Shown here in pieces: positions 36,614 through 46,636 of a stretch of 64,000 bases of DNA. The position numbers and the translations under genes are program-made. Each line of letters begins with the position of its first letter. Positions within the stretch are counted from its first letter, which is position 1. The stretch is from NCBI GenBank assembly GCA_963776465.1, contig CAVZMV010000001.1, forward strand, positions 744,001 to 808,000, read 5' to 3'. This DNA comes from DASRHK01 sp963776465 (GTDB taxonomy: Bacteria > Pseudomonadota > Gammaproteobacteria > Nevskiales > Nevskiaceae). The notes under the pieces are model-generated. The model searched no databases. It was not told where the DNA came from and saw nothing but the letters and a program-made list of their open reading frames with translations.

Positions 36614-39033
36614 CAAAACTGGTACTTCACGTAGGCCGAGGCGAAGTCGCGGTCCGCCATCAGGTTGTTGTTGCCGCCGCCCCAGAACCAGCCGTAGCCC
36701 AGCGTGAACGACAGCGAGTCGCGGTATCTGGTCTCGATCTGCAGCGTGGCCGACTTGCGGCCGCGGATGAAGTTCTCCGCCGGGCCTGGCGCGATGCCGC
36801 CGAGGTCGTGCGCCCACAGGATGAAGGGCTGGATGCTGATGTTCGGCAGCACGCTCTCGTACTTGATGAAGCTGATGATGCGGTAGCCCCACGAGAACGG
36901 CGTGACGAAGTCGCGCGCGTCCTGCTGGTGCGGATTGAAGCGCGCGCCGTCGGGGCCGATCGAGCAGGACGGGTTGGTCGAGCAGGCCTGCCGCGAGCCG
37001 TCGGCGCCGGAGCCGTCCGCCCCCGCGCTGGCGTGCGTGAACGTCGCCGGGCCCTGGATCTGCAGCTGGTCTGTCGCCGGAAGATCCGGCACCCAGGTCG
37101 CGCCCAGCTCGCCGATGACGATGATCTGGTCGGCGCCGATGGGGTTCTCCGTCGCCGCGAGAACGCGCGTGGTGCCCAGGTTGAACTGGTAGGCGCTGAA
37201 GCGCTCGTAGCCGCGGATGTAGCCGGGGTTTTGCGAATCGAACGGTCTGGACAGGTCCGAGGGCGGGTTCTCGCCGAGCGTGCCGCCACGGTACGGGATC
37301 ACGAAGCTCGGGAACGAGCGCGCGGAGCCGTCCAGCCCGCCGACCGCCAGGTCGAAGGTGTCGTGATAGCCCTGTACGCCCGGAGCGGGAACGAAGTCGC
37401 TGTTGCCGTAGCGATACGGACGCCCTTGCGCATCGGTGCCCAGGCCGCCGAGCGTGCCGAAGCAATTCAGCGACTCGTCGTGGCATCGCGTCAGTGTCGG
37501 CCCGGCCGCTGCGAGCGCCAGGTCGTTGATCGCCACCTGCATCGGCAGGTTGGGCCGATACGCCACCTCGCCCTGCAGCGCGTAGTCGCCGAAGCTGGTG
37601 TTGAACGAAAGGCCGAACATGTGGATGTCTTCCGGGTACTCGAGCTGGATGCGCCCTGTGTCCAGCGGCAGCACGTCGCTGGTGGCCGCGCGCGGATTGC
37701 CGGGATGCAGCACCGGCAGGTCGTCGCAGGCCAGCAGGAAGTTGACGCTGTTGCTGGCGTCGATGCCGCGGGCGTTGCCTTCGCGCCGCGCGCAGCTCGC
37801 CTGCGTGGCGTAGAAGCTCACGTATGGCAGGCGCGAGTGGTAGTTCATGTAATACGCGCCCAGGCTCGTGCCGTTGTTGAGCCACTCGGCGTAATACTTG
37901 AGGGCGATGCCGTACTGTCCGCTGTTGCGCGCCTCGCGATCGGGCACGCGTCGGATCAGCGACGAAGTCTTGGTGATGCCGGCGAGCGGACTGTCGGGCG
38001 GCACGCCGACGCCGGACGGATCATCCGCGGCCTGGCCGAAGCTGATGTTGGCGAAGTCGACCGCGTTGTCGGTGCCGACGTCCACGGTCGAGAAGAACGT
38101 CCCCGGCGCCGGCGCCTCCAGGTTCTGCCATTCCAGCTGGTAGAAGCCCTCGAGGGTCACGTCGCCGAACGGCTCGAACGACAGGTGCACCATGTTGAGC
38201 GGCGTGAACAGCTCGTCGAGCTGGAAGCCGACGCGGTAGAGCGTGTTGGCGTTGGGCGGGTTGGCCTGGTTCAAGCTGTTGACGACCAGCGAGGTGCTCT
38301 CGCCCCAGGCAACGACCTGCTTGCCGACCTTGAAGGTCAGCTCGCGCTGGAACGGCAGCGGCAGCTTGCCGTAGACGAAGGCGTCGAGCAGCTGGAAGTC
38401 CATGCCGGCCTCGCGCAGGATCTCGCCGTCGGTGCGCTTGTTGCGCACCACCCCGCCCGCGCCGTAAACGCGTTGGCCGACGTTGATGACGTTGACGTAG
38501 CCGGTGGACTCGCGCAACGGCACCACGCGGCCGACCTGATCCTTGTTCTCCGGCGTGATGCGGTCGGGGTGGTACTCGGTGAAGTCGTTGTTGACGATGT
38601 CGTAGAAGAACAGCGCCCGCGCCGTCAGGCCGAACTCGCCGTAGTGCACGTTGAGCTTGGGCGTGACCTTCGCCGGCGCCTGGACGATGTCGTAGCGGTC
38701 GTAGTTGAGATCGCCGTCGTCGTTGTTCATCGAGAACTGACCCGGCGCGGCGGTGAGCCGCTGCGCGGGATACACCTGCTCGCGGAACACGCCCTGGCAC
38801 GTCTGGTTGGGGAACCCGCAGACCTGCGGATTCAGGTCTGCCTTGCCGATCAGGTCCTGGTCGCGCCCCTGCATGCGGATCGCCGCGCCGATGGTCGTCG
38901 TCGTGTCCAGCGTGCCGCTAATGGCCTGCTCGCCGACCGGGATGCTGAACTCCATCGCGCACGCCATCGACGACTGCAGGCCGAGCGCCACCGCCAGCAG
39001 ACGTTTGCGTCTGCTTGTTTGCCGGGTTCGCAT
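36613..39033 (-). CDS. DUF1302 outer-membrane beta-barrel protein (copy B)
   Basis: An intact 806-residue protein. A signal peptide (ending SMACA) leads to MEFSIPVGEQAISGTLDTTT. The body is rich in aromatic beta strands and ends in KYQF, the outer-membrane barrel end signal. Shared motifs with copy A include RMQGRDQDLIGKADLNP and EYPEDIHMFGLSFN. It starts 1 bp after the DUF1329 stop. Together the pair is likely an envelope unit for handling a hydrophobic compound oxidised by the BVMO. Confidence 0.9.
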   Translation of the reverse strand: MRTRQTSRRKRLLAVALGLQSSMACAMEFSIPVGEQAISGTLDTTTTIGAAIRMQGRDQDLIGKADLNPQVCGFPNQTCQGVFREQVYPAQRLTAAPGQFSMNNDDGDLNYDRYDIVQAPAKVTPKLNVHYGEFGLTARALFFYDIVNNDFTEYHPDRITPENKDQVGRVVPLRESTGYVNVINVGQRVYGAGGVVRNKRTDGEILREAGMDFQLLDAFVYGKLPLPFQRELTFKVGKQVVAWGESTSLVVNSLNQANPPNANTLYRVGFQLDELFTPLNMVHLSFEPFGDVTLEGFYQLEWQNLEAPAPGTFFSTVDVGTDNAVDFANISFGQAADDPSGVGVPPDSPLAGITKTSSLIRRVPDREARNSGQYGIALKYYAEWLNNGTSLGAYYMNYHSRLPYVSFYATQASCARREGNARGIDASNSVNFLLACDDLPVLHPGNPRAATSDVLPLDTGRIQLEYPEDIHMFGLSFNTSFGDYALQGEVAYRPNLPMQVAINDLALAAAGPTLTRCHDESLNCFGTLGGLGTDAQGRPYRYGNSDFVPAPGVQGYHDTFDLAVGGLDGSARSFPSFVIPYRGGTLGENPPSDLSRPFDSQNPGYIRGYERFSAYQFNLGTTRVLAATENPIGADQIIVIGELGATWVPDLPATDQLQIQGPATFTHASAGADGSGADGSRQACSTNPSCSIGPDGARFNPHQQDARDFVTPFSWGYRIISFIKYESVLPNISIQPFILWAHDLGGIAPGPAENFIRGRKSATLQIETRYRDSLSFTLGYGWFWGGGNNNLMADRDFASAYVKYQF

Positions 39034-39034
39034 G

Positions 39035-40381
39035 TCAGTGCCCGGCGTTCTTCTGCACGGACTCGGGCGTGAACTTGTCGTCGTTGTACTGGACGGCGAA
39101 GTCGTACGGCTCGTCTTCGTTGAACAGCGCGGTGATGAAGTACCGGCCGGAGTTGAAGTGGTAGATGATCTCCGGCACGGTGCCGGCCGACAGGATGTTG
39201 TAGCCGATGACCATGTTGCCTTCCTGGTACTCCATCAGCTGGTTGCGGTTGTCGTAGTCGTCGACGGCGACGATGTTCCAGCTGTCCTCGTCCAGGTACA
39301 TGCGGCGCTTGCGGAAGGTGTGGTTCAGGCCGGGACGCAGCTCGGCCTCGACCACCCACACGCGGTGCAGCTCGTAGCGCACCAGGTCCTGGTTCAGGTG
39401 CTTGGGCCGCACCAGCGCCGAGTACTTGGTGCGGTTGCTGGCGATGAGATTGGAGTCGTACGGGATGTAGACCTCGCGCTTGCCCATCAGCTTCCAGTTG
39501 TAGCGCTCGAGCACGCCGTTGAACATGTCGACCTGGTCGTAGAACTGGTGACCGTCGGTGCCTTCGTACGGGTTGTCGCAGCAGACCGTCGGCGCGCGGC
39601 GGATGCGGCGCAGGCCCGGTGAATACAGCCAGGCGTTGCGGCCCTCGGCGCCGGTGCCGACGCGCTCGTGCACCAGGATGTGCGTGCCGGCCAGGCGCGG
39701 CGGCGCCACGGTGGCGGAGAGATAGCGCAGGTATTCCGTTCCGGGACCCAGCGGCGACGGCGTCTTCTGGCTGGCGTAGATGAACTTCACTTCCTCGACC
39801 AGCTTGGTCAGCGTGTACTTGCCGTCCTGCTGCACGATGATCTGGTTGTTGTAGCGACGCGCGTTCTCGCCGCGCCATTTCAGCTTGTGGTTCCAGATCG
39901 GCTCGGCGCCGCTCTTGGGGATCGGGAACGGGAAGCCCAGAACCGCGCCGGTCGGCAGGTCTGGAGACTTGAGCTCCGCGCGCGTCGCGTTGTCGACCGT
40001 CGCCTTGAGCACCGCCTCGGGGAAATTCGCCACGCGATGGCTCGGATACACGTTCAGCTTGTAGGTCTCCGGATAGCGCCGCAGCAACTCCTTCTGGCCC
40101 TCGGTGAGGTTCGCCGCGTACTTGGCCGCGCTCGCACCGGTGACCGAGAAGAGTGGCTTCTCCAGATCGAATACCGGATCGTTCGGGAACTCGTGGTTGA
40201 GCTTTCCGCGCTGCTTGGCGGGCGTCCACGCCGGGATGGTGCCGGCCTTGTTGCCGGCGCGCTCGGCGCCGATCGGCGTCAGCTCCTTGCCGAGCTTGGC
40301 CGCTTCCTCCGGCGTGACCTTTGCGATGGCCAGCGGCGTGGCCAGCAGCAGTAAGCAGATGAGTGTGATCTTGGTACGCAT
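39035..40381 (-). CDS. DUF1329 family protein (copy B)
   Basis: A 448-residue exported protein starting MRTKITLICLLLLATPLAIA, then KVTPEEAAKLGKELTPIGAERAGNK, the DUF1329 hallmark. The RRIRRAPTVCCDNPYEGTDG segment with paired Cys is shared with copy C at 60731-62083 but not with copy A. A 63-bp stretch (39488-39550) is identical to copy C even at silent positions. It lies between the BVMO and DUF1302 genes in the operon. Confidence 0.9.
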   Translation of the reverse strand: MRTKITLICLLLLATPLAIAKVTPEEAAKLGKELTPIGAERAGNKAGTIPAWTPAKQRGKLNHEFPNDPVFDLEKPLFSVTGASAAKYAANLTEGQKELLRRYPETYKLNVYPSHRVANFPEAVLKATVDNATRAELKSPDLPTGAVLGFPFPIPKSGAEPIWNHKLKWRGENARRYNNQIIVQQDGKYTLTKLVEEVKFIYASQKTPSPLGPGTEYLRYLSATVAPPRLAGTHILVHERVGTGAEGRNAWLYSPGLRRIRRAPTVCCDNPYEGTDGHQFYDQVDMFNGVLERYNWKLMGKREVYIPYDSNLIASNRTKYSALVRPKHLNQDLVRYELHRVWVVEAELRPGLNHTFRKRRMYLDEDSWNIVAVDDYDNRNQLMEYQEGNMVIGYNILSAGTVPEIIYHFNSGRYFITALFNEDEPYDFAVQYNDDKFTPESVQKNAGH

Positions 40382-40423
40382 GGAATCCCCCGTGTGCATC
40401 GATGAATAACTTTGCAGGTCGGC

Positions 40424-41965
40424 TCAAACGCTCTTTGCGTAGGTCGGCTCGAGCGCTTCTTGCGGAGCCGACGCTGGCGTCAACTGGTATTGCTCCGCAT
40501 CAAATTTCTTCAGCTCGCGGCGGAACTGGAACGTGAAGCCGGGCCACAAGCTCGTGTTCTTGCCGCTCTCGTGGAGGTACCAGCTCTTGCAGCCGCCGGT
40601 GGTCCAGACGCCACCGACGAGCTTCTTCTGCAGCGCCAGGTTGTGCTGCTGCTGCGCGAGCGCCCGCACCTCGACGCTCTTGAGATTCTTCTTGCGGATT
40701 TGCGCGAGCGCGTCCATCACGTAGGCGATCTGCGACTCGATCATGTAGACCATCGAGCTGTGCCCGAGCCCGGTGTTGGGCCCGACCACCATGAAGAAGT
40801 TCGGGAAGCCCGCGACCGTCGTCCCCTTGTAGGCTTCGGGCCCGCCCTTCCACGCTTCGACCAGATCGCGGCCGCCCTTGCCGAAGATCAGGCCCGCGGG
40901 GATCGGATCCACCGCGTGGAAGCCGGTGCCGAAGATGATCGCGTCGACCGGACGCTCGACGCCGGCCTCGTCGACGATGCTGTGGGCGCGCACCTCGCGG
41001 ATGCCGCTGGTGATGACGTCGACGTTGCGCTGCGCCAGCGCCGGGTAGTAGTCGTCGGAGATGAGAATGCGCTTGCAGCCGATCGTGTAGCTCGGCGTGA
41101 CCTTGGCGCGCAGCGCCGGATCCTTGATCTGCTGCCGGATGTGTCCCACCGCCTCGCGCTGCACGAGCTTCATCAGCTTGGGGTTGACGCTGAAGCCCAG
41201 CACGCGGGCCTCGAGCATCCAGTAGATCGCCGTGCGGAACAGGCGCTGCGTCCAGGGGAAACGACGGAACAATTTCTTCTCGAACGCGCGCACCGGCCGA
41301 TCGGGCTTGGAGATGATCCACGGCGGCGTGCGCTGGTAGAGCTCCACGAGTGCCGCTTTCTTCTGGATCTGCGGCACGAACTGGATCGCCGAGGCGCCGG
41401 TGCCGATGACGGCGACGCACTTGCCGGTCAGGTCGTAACCGTGATCCCAGTCCTGCGAGTGGAAGCTCTTGCCGCGGAAATTCTGCAGGCCTGCGAGCTT
41501 CGGATAAGCCGGCCGTGAGAGGCCGCCCATTCCCGACACCAGCACGCGCGCGCCGAAGCGGCGGCCATCGGCGCACTTCAGGCGCCAGATTCCGCCGACC
41601 TCATCCCAGCGCGCCTCGGCAAGCTCGGCGTTGAAGCGGATGTGCGAGCGCAACGCGTACTTGTCAGAGACGCCGCGCAGGTAGGCGTGGATCTCCGGCT
41701 GCGGCGAGAACATCCGCGACCACTCCGGGTTCGGGGCAAAGGAGAACGAGTAGAGATGCGACTGCACGTCGCAGGCGCAGCCCGGATAGTGGTTGTCGCG
41801 CCAGGTGCCGCCGACGTCGCCCGCCTTCTCCAGCACCACGAAGTCGTCGATGCCCGCCTGCTTGAGCTTGACGGCCATGCCCAGGCCGGAGAAACCGGTG
41901 CCGATGACGGCGACCTCGACGGTCTCCTCGCGCACCACCAAGCCGATCTTGCTCCCGTCCCCCAT
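40424..41965 (-). CDS. flavin monooxygenase, Baeyer-Villiger type
   Basis: A 513-residue class B flavoprotein. The FAD Rossmann motif is GTGFSGLG, the NADPH motif GTGASA, and between them is the Baeyer-Villiger fingerprint FRGKSFHSQDWDH (FxGxxxHxxxW). GGTWRDNHYPGCACDVQSHL is the usual FAD-contact segment. It inserts one oxygen next to a ketone, giving an ester or lactone, in the cytoplasm. As first gene of the operon with SDR and DUF1329/DUF1302 genes, it probably defines the pathway. A steroid, terpenoid or cyclic-ketone substrate is possible. Confidence 0.92.
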   Translation of the reverse strand: MGDGSKIGLVVREETVEVAVIGTGFSGLGMAVKLKQAGIDDFVVLEKAGDVGGTWRDNHYPGCACDVQSHLYSFSFAPNPEWSRMFSPQPEIHAYLRGVSDKYALRSHIRFNAELAEARWDEVGGIWRLKCADGRRFGARVLVSGMGGLSRPAYPKLAGLQNFRGKSFHSQDWDHGYDLTGKCVAVIGTGASAIQFVPQIQKKAALVELYQRTPPWIISKPDRPVRAFEKKLFRRFPWTQRLFRTAIYWMLEARVLGFSVNPKLMKLVQREAVGHIRQQIKDPALRAKVTPSYTIGCKRILISDDYYPALAQRNVDVITSGIREVRAHSIVDEAGVERPVDAIIFGTGFHAVDPIPAGLIFGKGGRDLVEAWKGGPEAYKGTTVAGFPNFFMVVGPNTGLGHSSMVYMIESQIAYVMDALAQIRKKNLKSVEVRALAQQQHNLALQKKLVGGVWTTGGCKSWYLHESGKNTSLWPGFTFQFRRELKKFDAEQYQLTPASAPQEALEPTYAKSV

Positions 41966-42206
41966 CGCCTCGCCCCCTGCTCGGTTCCGGATCCGGAACG
42001 AGAGGCAGGTTACGGGCGCGGCCGCTCAGGTCGTGATGGGCGCAGATGCCAATGTGGTCGTCATTGCGGGCCATGCCTGCGCCCGGCGAATCGCCGGGAA
42101 GTGTGACGGATTCCCGCCAACAGTAGGTTTTTACGATTGTGGCGCGCCGGCCGCGAACCTATATTTCCAGGGTTGCGCCCCGGGGCGCTTCTGATCTCAA
42201 GGTTTG
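41966..42206. promoter_or_regulatory. divergent region between BVMO operon and mltD-like gene
   Basis: The 241-bp gap must contain the promoters of the BVMO operon and of the lytic transglycosylase gene. Short GC palindromes (for example CCGGATCCGG near 41986) and an AT-rich stretch around 42126-42170 are present. No clear operator shared with the other control regions was found. Confidence 0.4.
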
Positions 42207-43766
42207 ATGCTTCGATATTGGTTGGGTCTTGCGGCCGCGTTGGCGGCCACCGTCGCTCAGGGACCGAGCGTCCCTTTCCCCCGCATCGACGACGCCACGG
42301 CGATTGCCTACGTCCCGGATCCGGAGCAGAGCGTGTTCCCGCGCCCCGCGATCCTGCAGCCAGCCATCTCGTTCTGGACCAAGGTCTTCGGGGATTACTC
42401 CGAGTACCAGAGCGTCGTGCACTCTGCGAATTATCCGGATCGCGTGCTCGAGGTCCTGGACTTCCGGGACCAGGCTGCAATCCTGAGTCGCGTCCGAGTA
42501 GCCAGCGCCCAATCCCAGGCGGAGAAGGCCGCCAAGGCGCGCTTCGAGCAGCTGCTCCTGAGCGTCGACGAGAAGCAGGCACATCCCGAGCAGCTTGCGG
42601 CCGACGAGCGCCGCGTTTACCAGCTCTACGCCGACATCGCGGATCCCGAGCGCTTCCGCAAGGCGGCGAGCGGACTGCGCGTCCAGCGCGGCCTCAAGGA
42701 GCGCACGCAGGAGGCGCTCGAGACATCCGGAAAGTACTTGCCGCACATGGAGGCCGTCTTCGAGCGTGAAGGCCTGCCCAGGCAGCTGACGCGACTGCCG
42801 CTGGTGGAGTCGAGCTTCAACGAACGGGCTTACTCGAAGGTGGGCGCCGCCGGCATCTGGCAGTTCATGCCGGCCTCCGCCCGCTCCTTCATGCGCCTGA
42901 ACACGCTGGTCGACGACCGCGCGGATCCGTGGTTCTCGACCGAAGCTGCGGCCAGGCATCTGAAGGAGGATTACGCGGCGCTCGGCGACTGGTCGCTGGC
43001 CGTTACCGCCTACAACCACGGTCGATCGGGCCTCTTGCGCGGCTTGCGCACGGTTCAGGGAGCCAGTCTTGCGGATCTTGTGGAGCGTTACGAGGACAAG
43101 CGGTTCGGGTTTGCGTCGCGTAACTACTATGCGGAGTTTCTTGCGGCGGCGGACGTGGAGCGGGATCAGGACGCGCATTTCGGCCAGCTTCAGCGCAAGG
43201 GAGAGCTGCGCTTCGATCAGGTCCAGACCACGCAGTACTACATTCCCTACACGACGCTGCTACGGTTGTCCGGCACCGATGAAGCGACCTTCCGCACCCT
43301 GAATCCCGCGTACCGGCCGGATGTGATCGAAGGCAAGCTCTACGTGCCGCCGGGACATACGTTGCGGCTTCCGCCGGGCCGTGCGTCGACGTTCGGGACA
43401 GCGATCGCCCAGCTCAGCGCCTCGGAGCGCCACGAGCAGCAGAAGCTGTTCTACATCCAGCACCAGATCGCCAAGGGCGACACGCCGGCGGCGCTGGCCA
43501 AGCGCTACGGGGTGACGATTGCGGCGCTGCGCAGCGCCAATCCGAGAGCGGGCAAGGCATTCCGCCGTGGTGCGGTGATCCGGATCCCGACCCGCGATAA
43601 CGAGCTCATCGAGACCGCTTCGTTTTCAGCGTCGCCTGCACCCGCGGCCAAGGGCAAGCTGGTTCCGGTGACCCGGAAAGTGGCGAAGGCGAAGCCATCG
43701 TCCCGGACGCGCACGCGCCCGGCGAGCCGCCTCAAATCGCACCGGCCGCAGTCAGCGTATCCCTGA
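42207..43766 (+). CDS. mltD: membrane-bound lytic murein transglycosylase, MltD-like
   Basis: A 519-residue exported protein. The lytic transglycosylase domain has the catalytic Glu201 in LVESSFNERAYSKVGAAGIW, followed by QFMPASARSF and AYNHGRSGL. A LysM-type domain near the end (IAKGDTPAALAKRYGVTI) binds peptidoglycan. The lipoprotein Cys of enterobacterial MltD is not evident. It cuts glycan strands to 1,6-anhydro products. Its 3' end overlaps the convergent AraC gene by 15 bp. Confidence 0.88.
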   Translation: MLRYWLGLAAALAATVAQGPSVPFPRIDDATAIAYVPDPEQSVFPRPAILQPAISFWTKVFGDYSEYQSVVHSANYPDRVLEVLDFRDQAAILSRVRVASAQSQAEKAAKARFEQLLLSVDEKQAHPEQLAADERRVYQLYADIADPERFRKAASGLRVQRGLKERTQEALETSGKYLPHMEAVFEREGLPRQLTRLPLVESSFNERAYSKVGAAGIWQFMPASARSFMRLNTLVDDRADPWFSTEAAARHLKEDYAALGDWSLAVTAYNHGRSGLLRGLRTVQGASLADLVERYEDKRFGFASRNYYAEFLAAADVERDQDAHFGQLQRKGELRFDQVQTTQYYIPYTTLLRLSGTDEATFRTLNPAYRPDVIEGKLYVPPGHTLRLPPGRASTFGTAIAQLSASERHEQQKLFYIQHQIAKGDTPAALAKRYGVTIAALRSANPRAGKAFRRGAVIRIPTRDNELIETASFSASPAPAAKGKLVPVTRKVAKAKPSSRTRTRPASRLKSHRPQSAYP

Positions 43767-44813
43767 GGCCAGCCGCTCGCGGTAGGCGCTCGGTGTCTCG
43801 CCGGTCCACTTGCGGAAAGCGCGGGCGAAGTTGGATGGATCCATGTAGCCCACGGCGAGCGCGACCTCCTCGATCGGGCGCGCCGGATCGTCGAGCAGGC
43901 GGATGCTGTCGCGCTTGCGCACCTCGTCGAGCAGCTCCGCGAATCCCACGCCGTACTGGGCGAGCTTGCGCTTGAACGTGCGTTCCGACATGTGCAGGCG
44001 CACCGCCACGGTCTCCAGGTCCGGATAGCGGCCATTGCGGCAGATCAGGAACGCGCGCACGCGATCGAGCAGGCTCTCGGTGAACCCGAGCTTGGCGAGC
44101 TCGGTCTCGCAATGGTCGATCACCGTCTGCGCGGTCAGCGGGTTGGCAGTGCGCACCGGTATCTCCAGCAGGTGCGCGGGATAGCGGATCTGGCATGACG
44201 GCGCGTCGAAGCGCGCCTTGGGCAGGCGGTCCCGGAAGCGCGCGAAATATTCCGGCTCCGGATAGTCGAACCACAGCTCGACCATGTCCTTGAGGCTTGC
44301 CACCAATGCGGGGTCGCCGAGCCACTTATACGTCTCGAACGCCTCGACCAGGTACTGATCGAAGGCGAACTGGCGCATCGGCCCGAGCGGCACCGACTCG
44401 GTCACCTCGACGACCGCGGTGTCGCCCTGCACGGAGAAGTGGGCGTTGAAGAACGACACGACCGTCGGCAGGTAGCGGCAGCCGAGCTCGGTGGCCTCGC
44501 GCAGGTTGGAGCAGCTCATGAGGCCAAAGCCCATGAGACCGAGCTTGGTGCAGCTGCCGCGCAGCCCGAGCTCCAGCCCGATGCCGGGATCGCGCGTGTC
44601 CATCACCAGGTTCAGCGTGATCACGCCGAGCTGCGGCATGGTCACGCGCGCGTTGGGCTTGCGCAGCTGTTCCTCCGTCACGCCGGAGCCTTCCAGGATC
44701 TTGCCGGCCGGAATCCCGCGCTCGGCAGCCACCAGCAGCATGAACAACGGATAGGTTGCCAGCACGCTTTCGCGCGCCAGAAGCTTGGAATCCGCCGTGG
44801 CCCCCCGGGACAT
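43752..44813 (-). CDS. AraC family transcriptional regulator (OruR-type)
   Basis: A 353-residue regulator: an N-terminal effector domain of the arabinose-binding-like type (about residues 25-215) and a C-terminal double helix-turn-helix (RLHMSERTFKRKLAQYGVGF, VALAVGYMDPSNFARAFRKW). Such proteins often control catabolic operons in response to acids, amino acids or lipids. The SDR/hydrolase pair is encoded just upstream on the same strand. Its target is unknown. Confidence 0.88.
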   Translation of the reverse strand: MSRGATADSKLLARESVLATYPLFMLLVAAERGIPAGKILEGSGVTEEQLRKPNARVTMPQLGVITLNLVMDTRDPGIGLELGLRGSCTKLGLMGFGLMSCSNLREATELGCRYLPTVVSFFNAHFSVQGDTAVVEVTESVPLGPMRQFAFDQYLVEAFETYKWLGDPALVASLKDMVELWFDYPEPEYFARFRDRLPKARFDAPSCQIRYPAHLLEIPVRTANPLTAQTVIDHCETELAKLGFTESLLDRVRAFLICRNGRYPDLETVAVRLHMSERTFKRKLAQYGVGFAELLDEVRKRDSIRLLDDPARPIEEVALAVGYMDPSNFARAFRKWTGETPSAYRERLASGIR

Positions 44814-44881
44814 GAAAAAAGTCTACAGGAGATGCGCCCCGGCACCCCTACCCCTTCCGCCCCGCACGAGCCCCGCTGGGT

Positions 44882-45676
44882 TCATGCGATCCCCTTCTTG
44901 GCGATCATCTCCGCAGCCAGTCGCTGAATCCATCGCGGCTGGAGCTTGCTGAACGCGATCATCGCGCGATTGGTGGCGCCGTTTATGTAGAGCGGCTTTC
45001 CGGCGATGCAGGCTGCGTAACCGTCGCGCGCAACTTCGTCCGCCGTGAGATTGCGAACGAAGGGGACGCTCATGGACTCGCCGCTGGACTTCGCGATCAT
45101 GTCCGTGTCGGTGAAGCCCGGACACAACGCCGTAACCCTCACGCCCGTGCCCTTGAGCTCGACGCTCAGGGCTTCGGAGAACGAGAGCACGAAGGCCTTG
45201 CTCGCCGCGTACGTCGAGAGATACGGGATCGGCTGGAATGCCGAGGTCGAGGCCAGATTCAGGACGCGACCGCGCTTGCGCTCGAGCATGGCGGGGAGGA
45301 ACAGGTGCGTCAGGGCAGTGAGCGCACCGATATTCAGTTGGAGGAGCTGCTGGTGTGCGGCGAGCGGCGTCTCCCAGAACGGACCCTCATGCAGAAGCCC
45401 GGCGTTGTTGACCAGGAAGTCCACCACCAAACGCCTTCGCGAGACTTTTGCGTGCAGAGTTTCCGCCGCACCGGCGGCCCCGAGGTCACCGGGCAGCGCA
45501 ACGGCACGGATGCCGTACACCTTGCCAAGCTCAGCCGCCAGTTTCTTGAGCTTGTCGACGCTGCGCGCAACCAGCACCACGTCGTGGCCGTTCTTCGCGA
45601 ACTCCCGCGCCAGCGCCGCGCCGATTCCCGCCGAGGCGCCCGTGATCAGCGCAGCTCCTTTGCGGAAGTTCTTCAT
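44882..45676 (-). CDS. short-chain dehydrogenase (SDR family, DltE-like)
   Basis: A 264-residue SDR. Cofactor motif TGASAGIG (residues 12-19), NNAGLLHEG, catalytic Ser in NLASTSAFQ and YAASK. The ELKGTGVRVTALCPGFTDTD segment is usual for this general-dehydrogenase group. The ATG overlaps the stop of the hydrolase at 45673 by 4 bp, so the two form an operon that the TetR-type regulator at 46697 probably controls. Confidence 0.87.
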   Translation of the reverse strand: MKNFRKGAALITGASAGIGAALAREFAKNGHDVVLVARSVDKLKKLAAELGKVYGIRAVALPGDLGAAGAAETLHAKVSRRRLVVDFLVNNAGLLHEGPFWETPLAAHQQLLQLNIGALTALTHLFLPAMLERKRGRVLNLASTSAFQPIPYLSTYAASKAFVLSFSEALSVELKGTGVRVTALCPGFTDTDMIAKSSGESMSVPFVRNLTADEVARDGYAACIAGKPLYINGATNRAMIAFSKLQPRWIQRLAAEMIAKKGIA

Positions 45677-46578
45677 GCGCTGCGTATCCCCTTCAGAAAC
45701 GCCAGCTGATGGCCGAGATTTACGGACAGGGCCGGCTCGAAGTAGGGATCGAAATGGTTGGCATCGAGCGTTTCGATCCGGATGTGCGGCTTGGCGAGCG
45801 CGCGAACCCGCGCTCTCGACGAACGGCGCGACGGTGTCGCGGGTCGCGCCGACAATGAGGATCGGGATCGACACGTCCTTCAGCTCTTGAAGGGCCGATA
45901 CAGTCCCATGGTGAGCAGGGACCGGGCAGCAACACGATTATCGTAGTAGCCCGCCTCAGGTCCGCCACGCGCGATGAGCGCTTGCATCCCCTTCTGCATG
46001 GCTTCGGCGGCGCCGTCCCGGTCCATGCTCGACCATTGGCCCAGCGGAGCGACGACCGGGAGGTAGACCGGGTTTTTTCCTCGCAGCAGGTCCATCAGCG
46101 CTGTGAATCCGGAGCGGATCAGGCGCGTCAGAGGCACCGCCTTCACGGCGGCCATCCCGTCCAGCATCGGGACTTGGGCGATGGCACCCAGGAGCTCAGG
46201 ATGGCGAGCGGCGACTCTCACGACATGCCCACCGCCAAAGGACGTTCCCCACAGCACGACGCGGCTTGCGTCGACCTGAGGCTGCGTGCGCAGATGCTCG
46301 AGGGCATTCTCGACGTCGCGTTCCCGATGCCACGGGTTGATCACGTTTCGGGGCGTGCCCTCGCTTTTTCCCCAGCCGGCGTAGTCGAAAGTCATCACGG
46401 CGAAACCCGCCTGATTGAACGGCGCGTAGAAAGGCACGGTCAGCGCGTCCTGCACGCCGCCCCAGCCATGGACCATCAAGATTGCGGGAAATGGCCCGGC
46501 ACCTTCTGGGAGGTGAAGGGTCGCGGCGCATTGGACGCCGTTGCTTGGGAAATGCGAGGAGGAGATTCGGACGGTCAC
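45673..46578 (-). pseudogene. alpha/beta hydrolase broken by two frame changes
   Basis: An S15/dienelactone-hydrolase-like protein that would be about 300 residues. The N-terminal frame (GTG start at 46578) has MVHGWGG and the nucleophile elbow WGTSFGGGH; it ends after GLYRPFKS. A second frame continues VSIPILIVGATRDTVAPFVE, and a third completes RALAKPHIRIETLDANHF with the catalytic His. The breaks are near 45887 (a lost base or two gained) and 45814 (one extra G). It may be a real pseudogene or a sequence error. Either way it is the first gene downstream of two TetR-type operators, and the SDR gene follows with a 4-bp overlap. Confidence 0.78.
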
Positions 46579-46587
46579 GGCGGCTCT

Positions 46588-46604
46588 CTTGAATGTCAGT
46601 CAAG
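46588..46604. promoter_or_regulatory. TetR-type operator, site 1
   Basis: CTTGAATGTCAGTCAAG, a 17-bp imperfect palindrome with arms CTTGA and TCAAG. It shares 15 of 17 bases with the reverse complement of site 2. It lies between the hydrolase start (46578) and its likely promoter. Confidence 0.7.
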
Positions 46605-46607
46605 ACA

Positions 46608-46636
46608 ACTTACCAGGACCTTGAACGACATTCAAG
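46608..46636 (-). promoter_or_regulatory. candidate promoter of the hydrolase-SDR operon
   Basis: On the minus strand, TTGAAT (46636-46631) and TAAGTT (46613-46608) are 17 bp apart, a sigma-70-like arrangement giving a start about 20 bases upstream of the GTG. The -35 element lies inside operator site 2. Confidence 0.5.
46620..46636. promoter_or_regulatory. TetR-type operator, site 2
   Basis: CTTGAACGACATTCAAG, arms CTTGAA and TTCAAG. Its centre is 32 bp from that of site 1, about three helix turns. It overlaps the -35 elements of promoters in both directions. Confidence 0.75.
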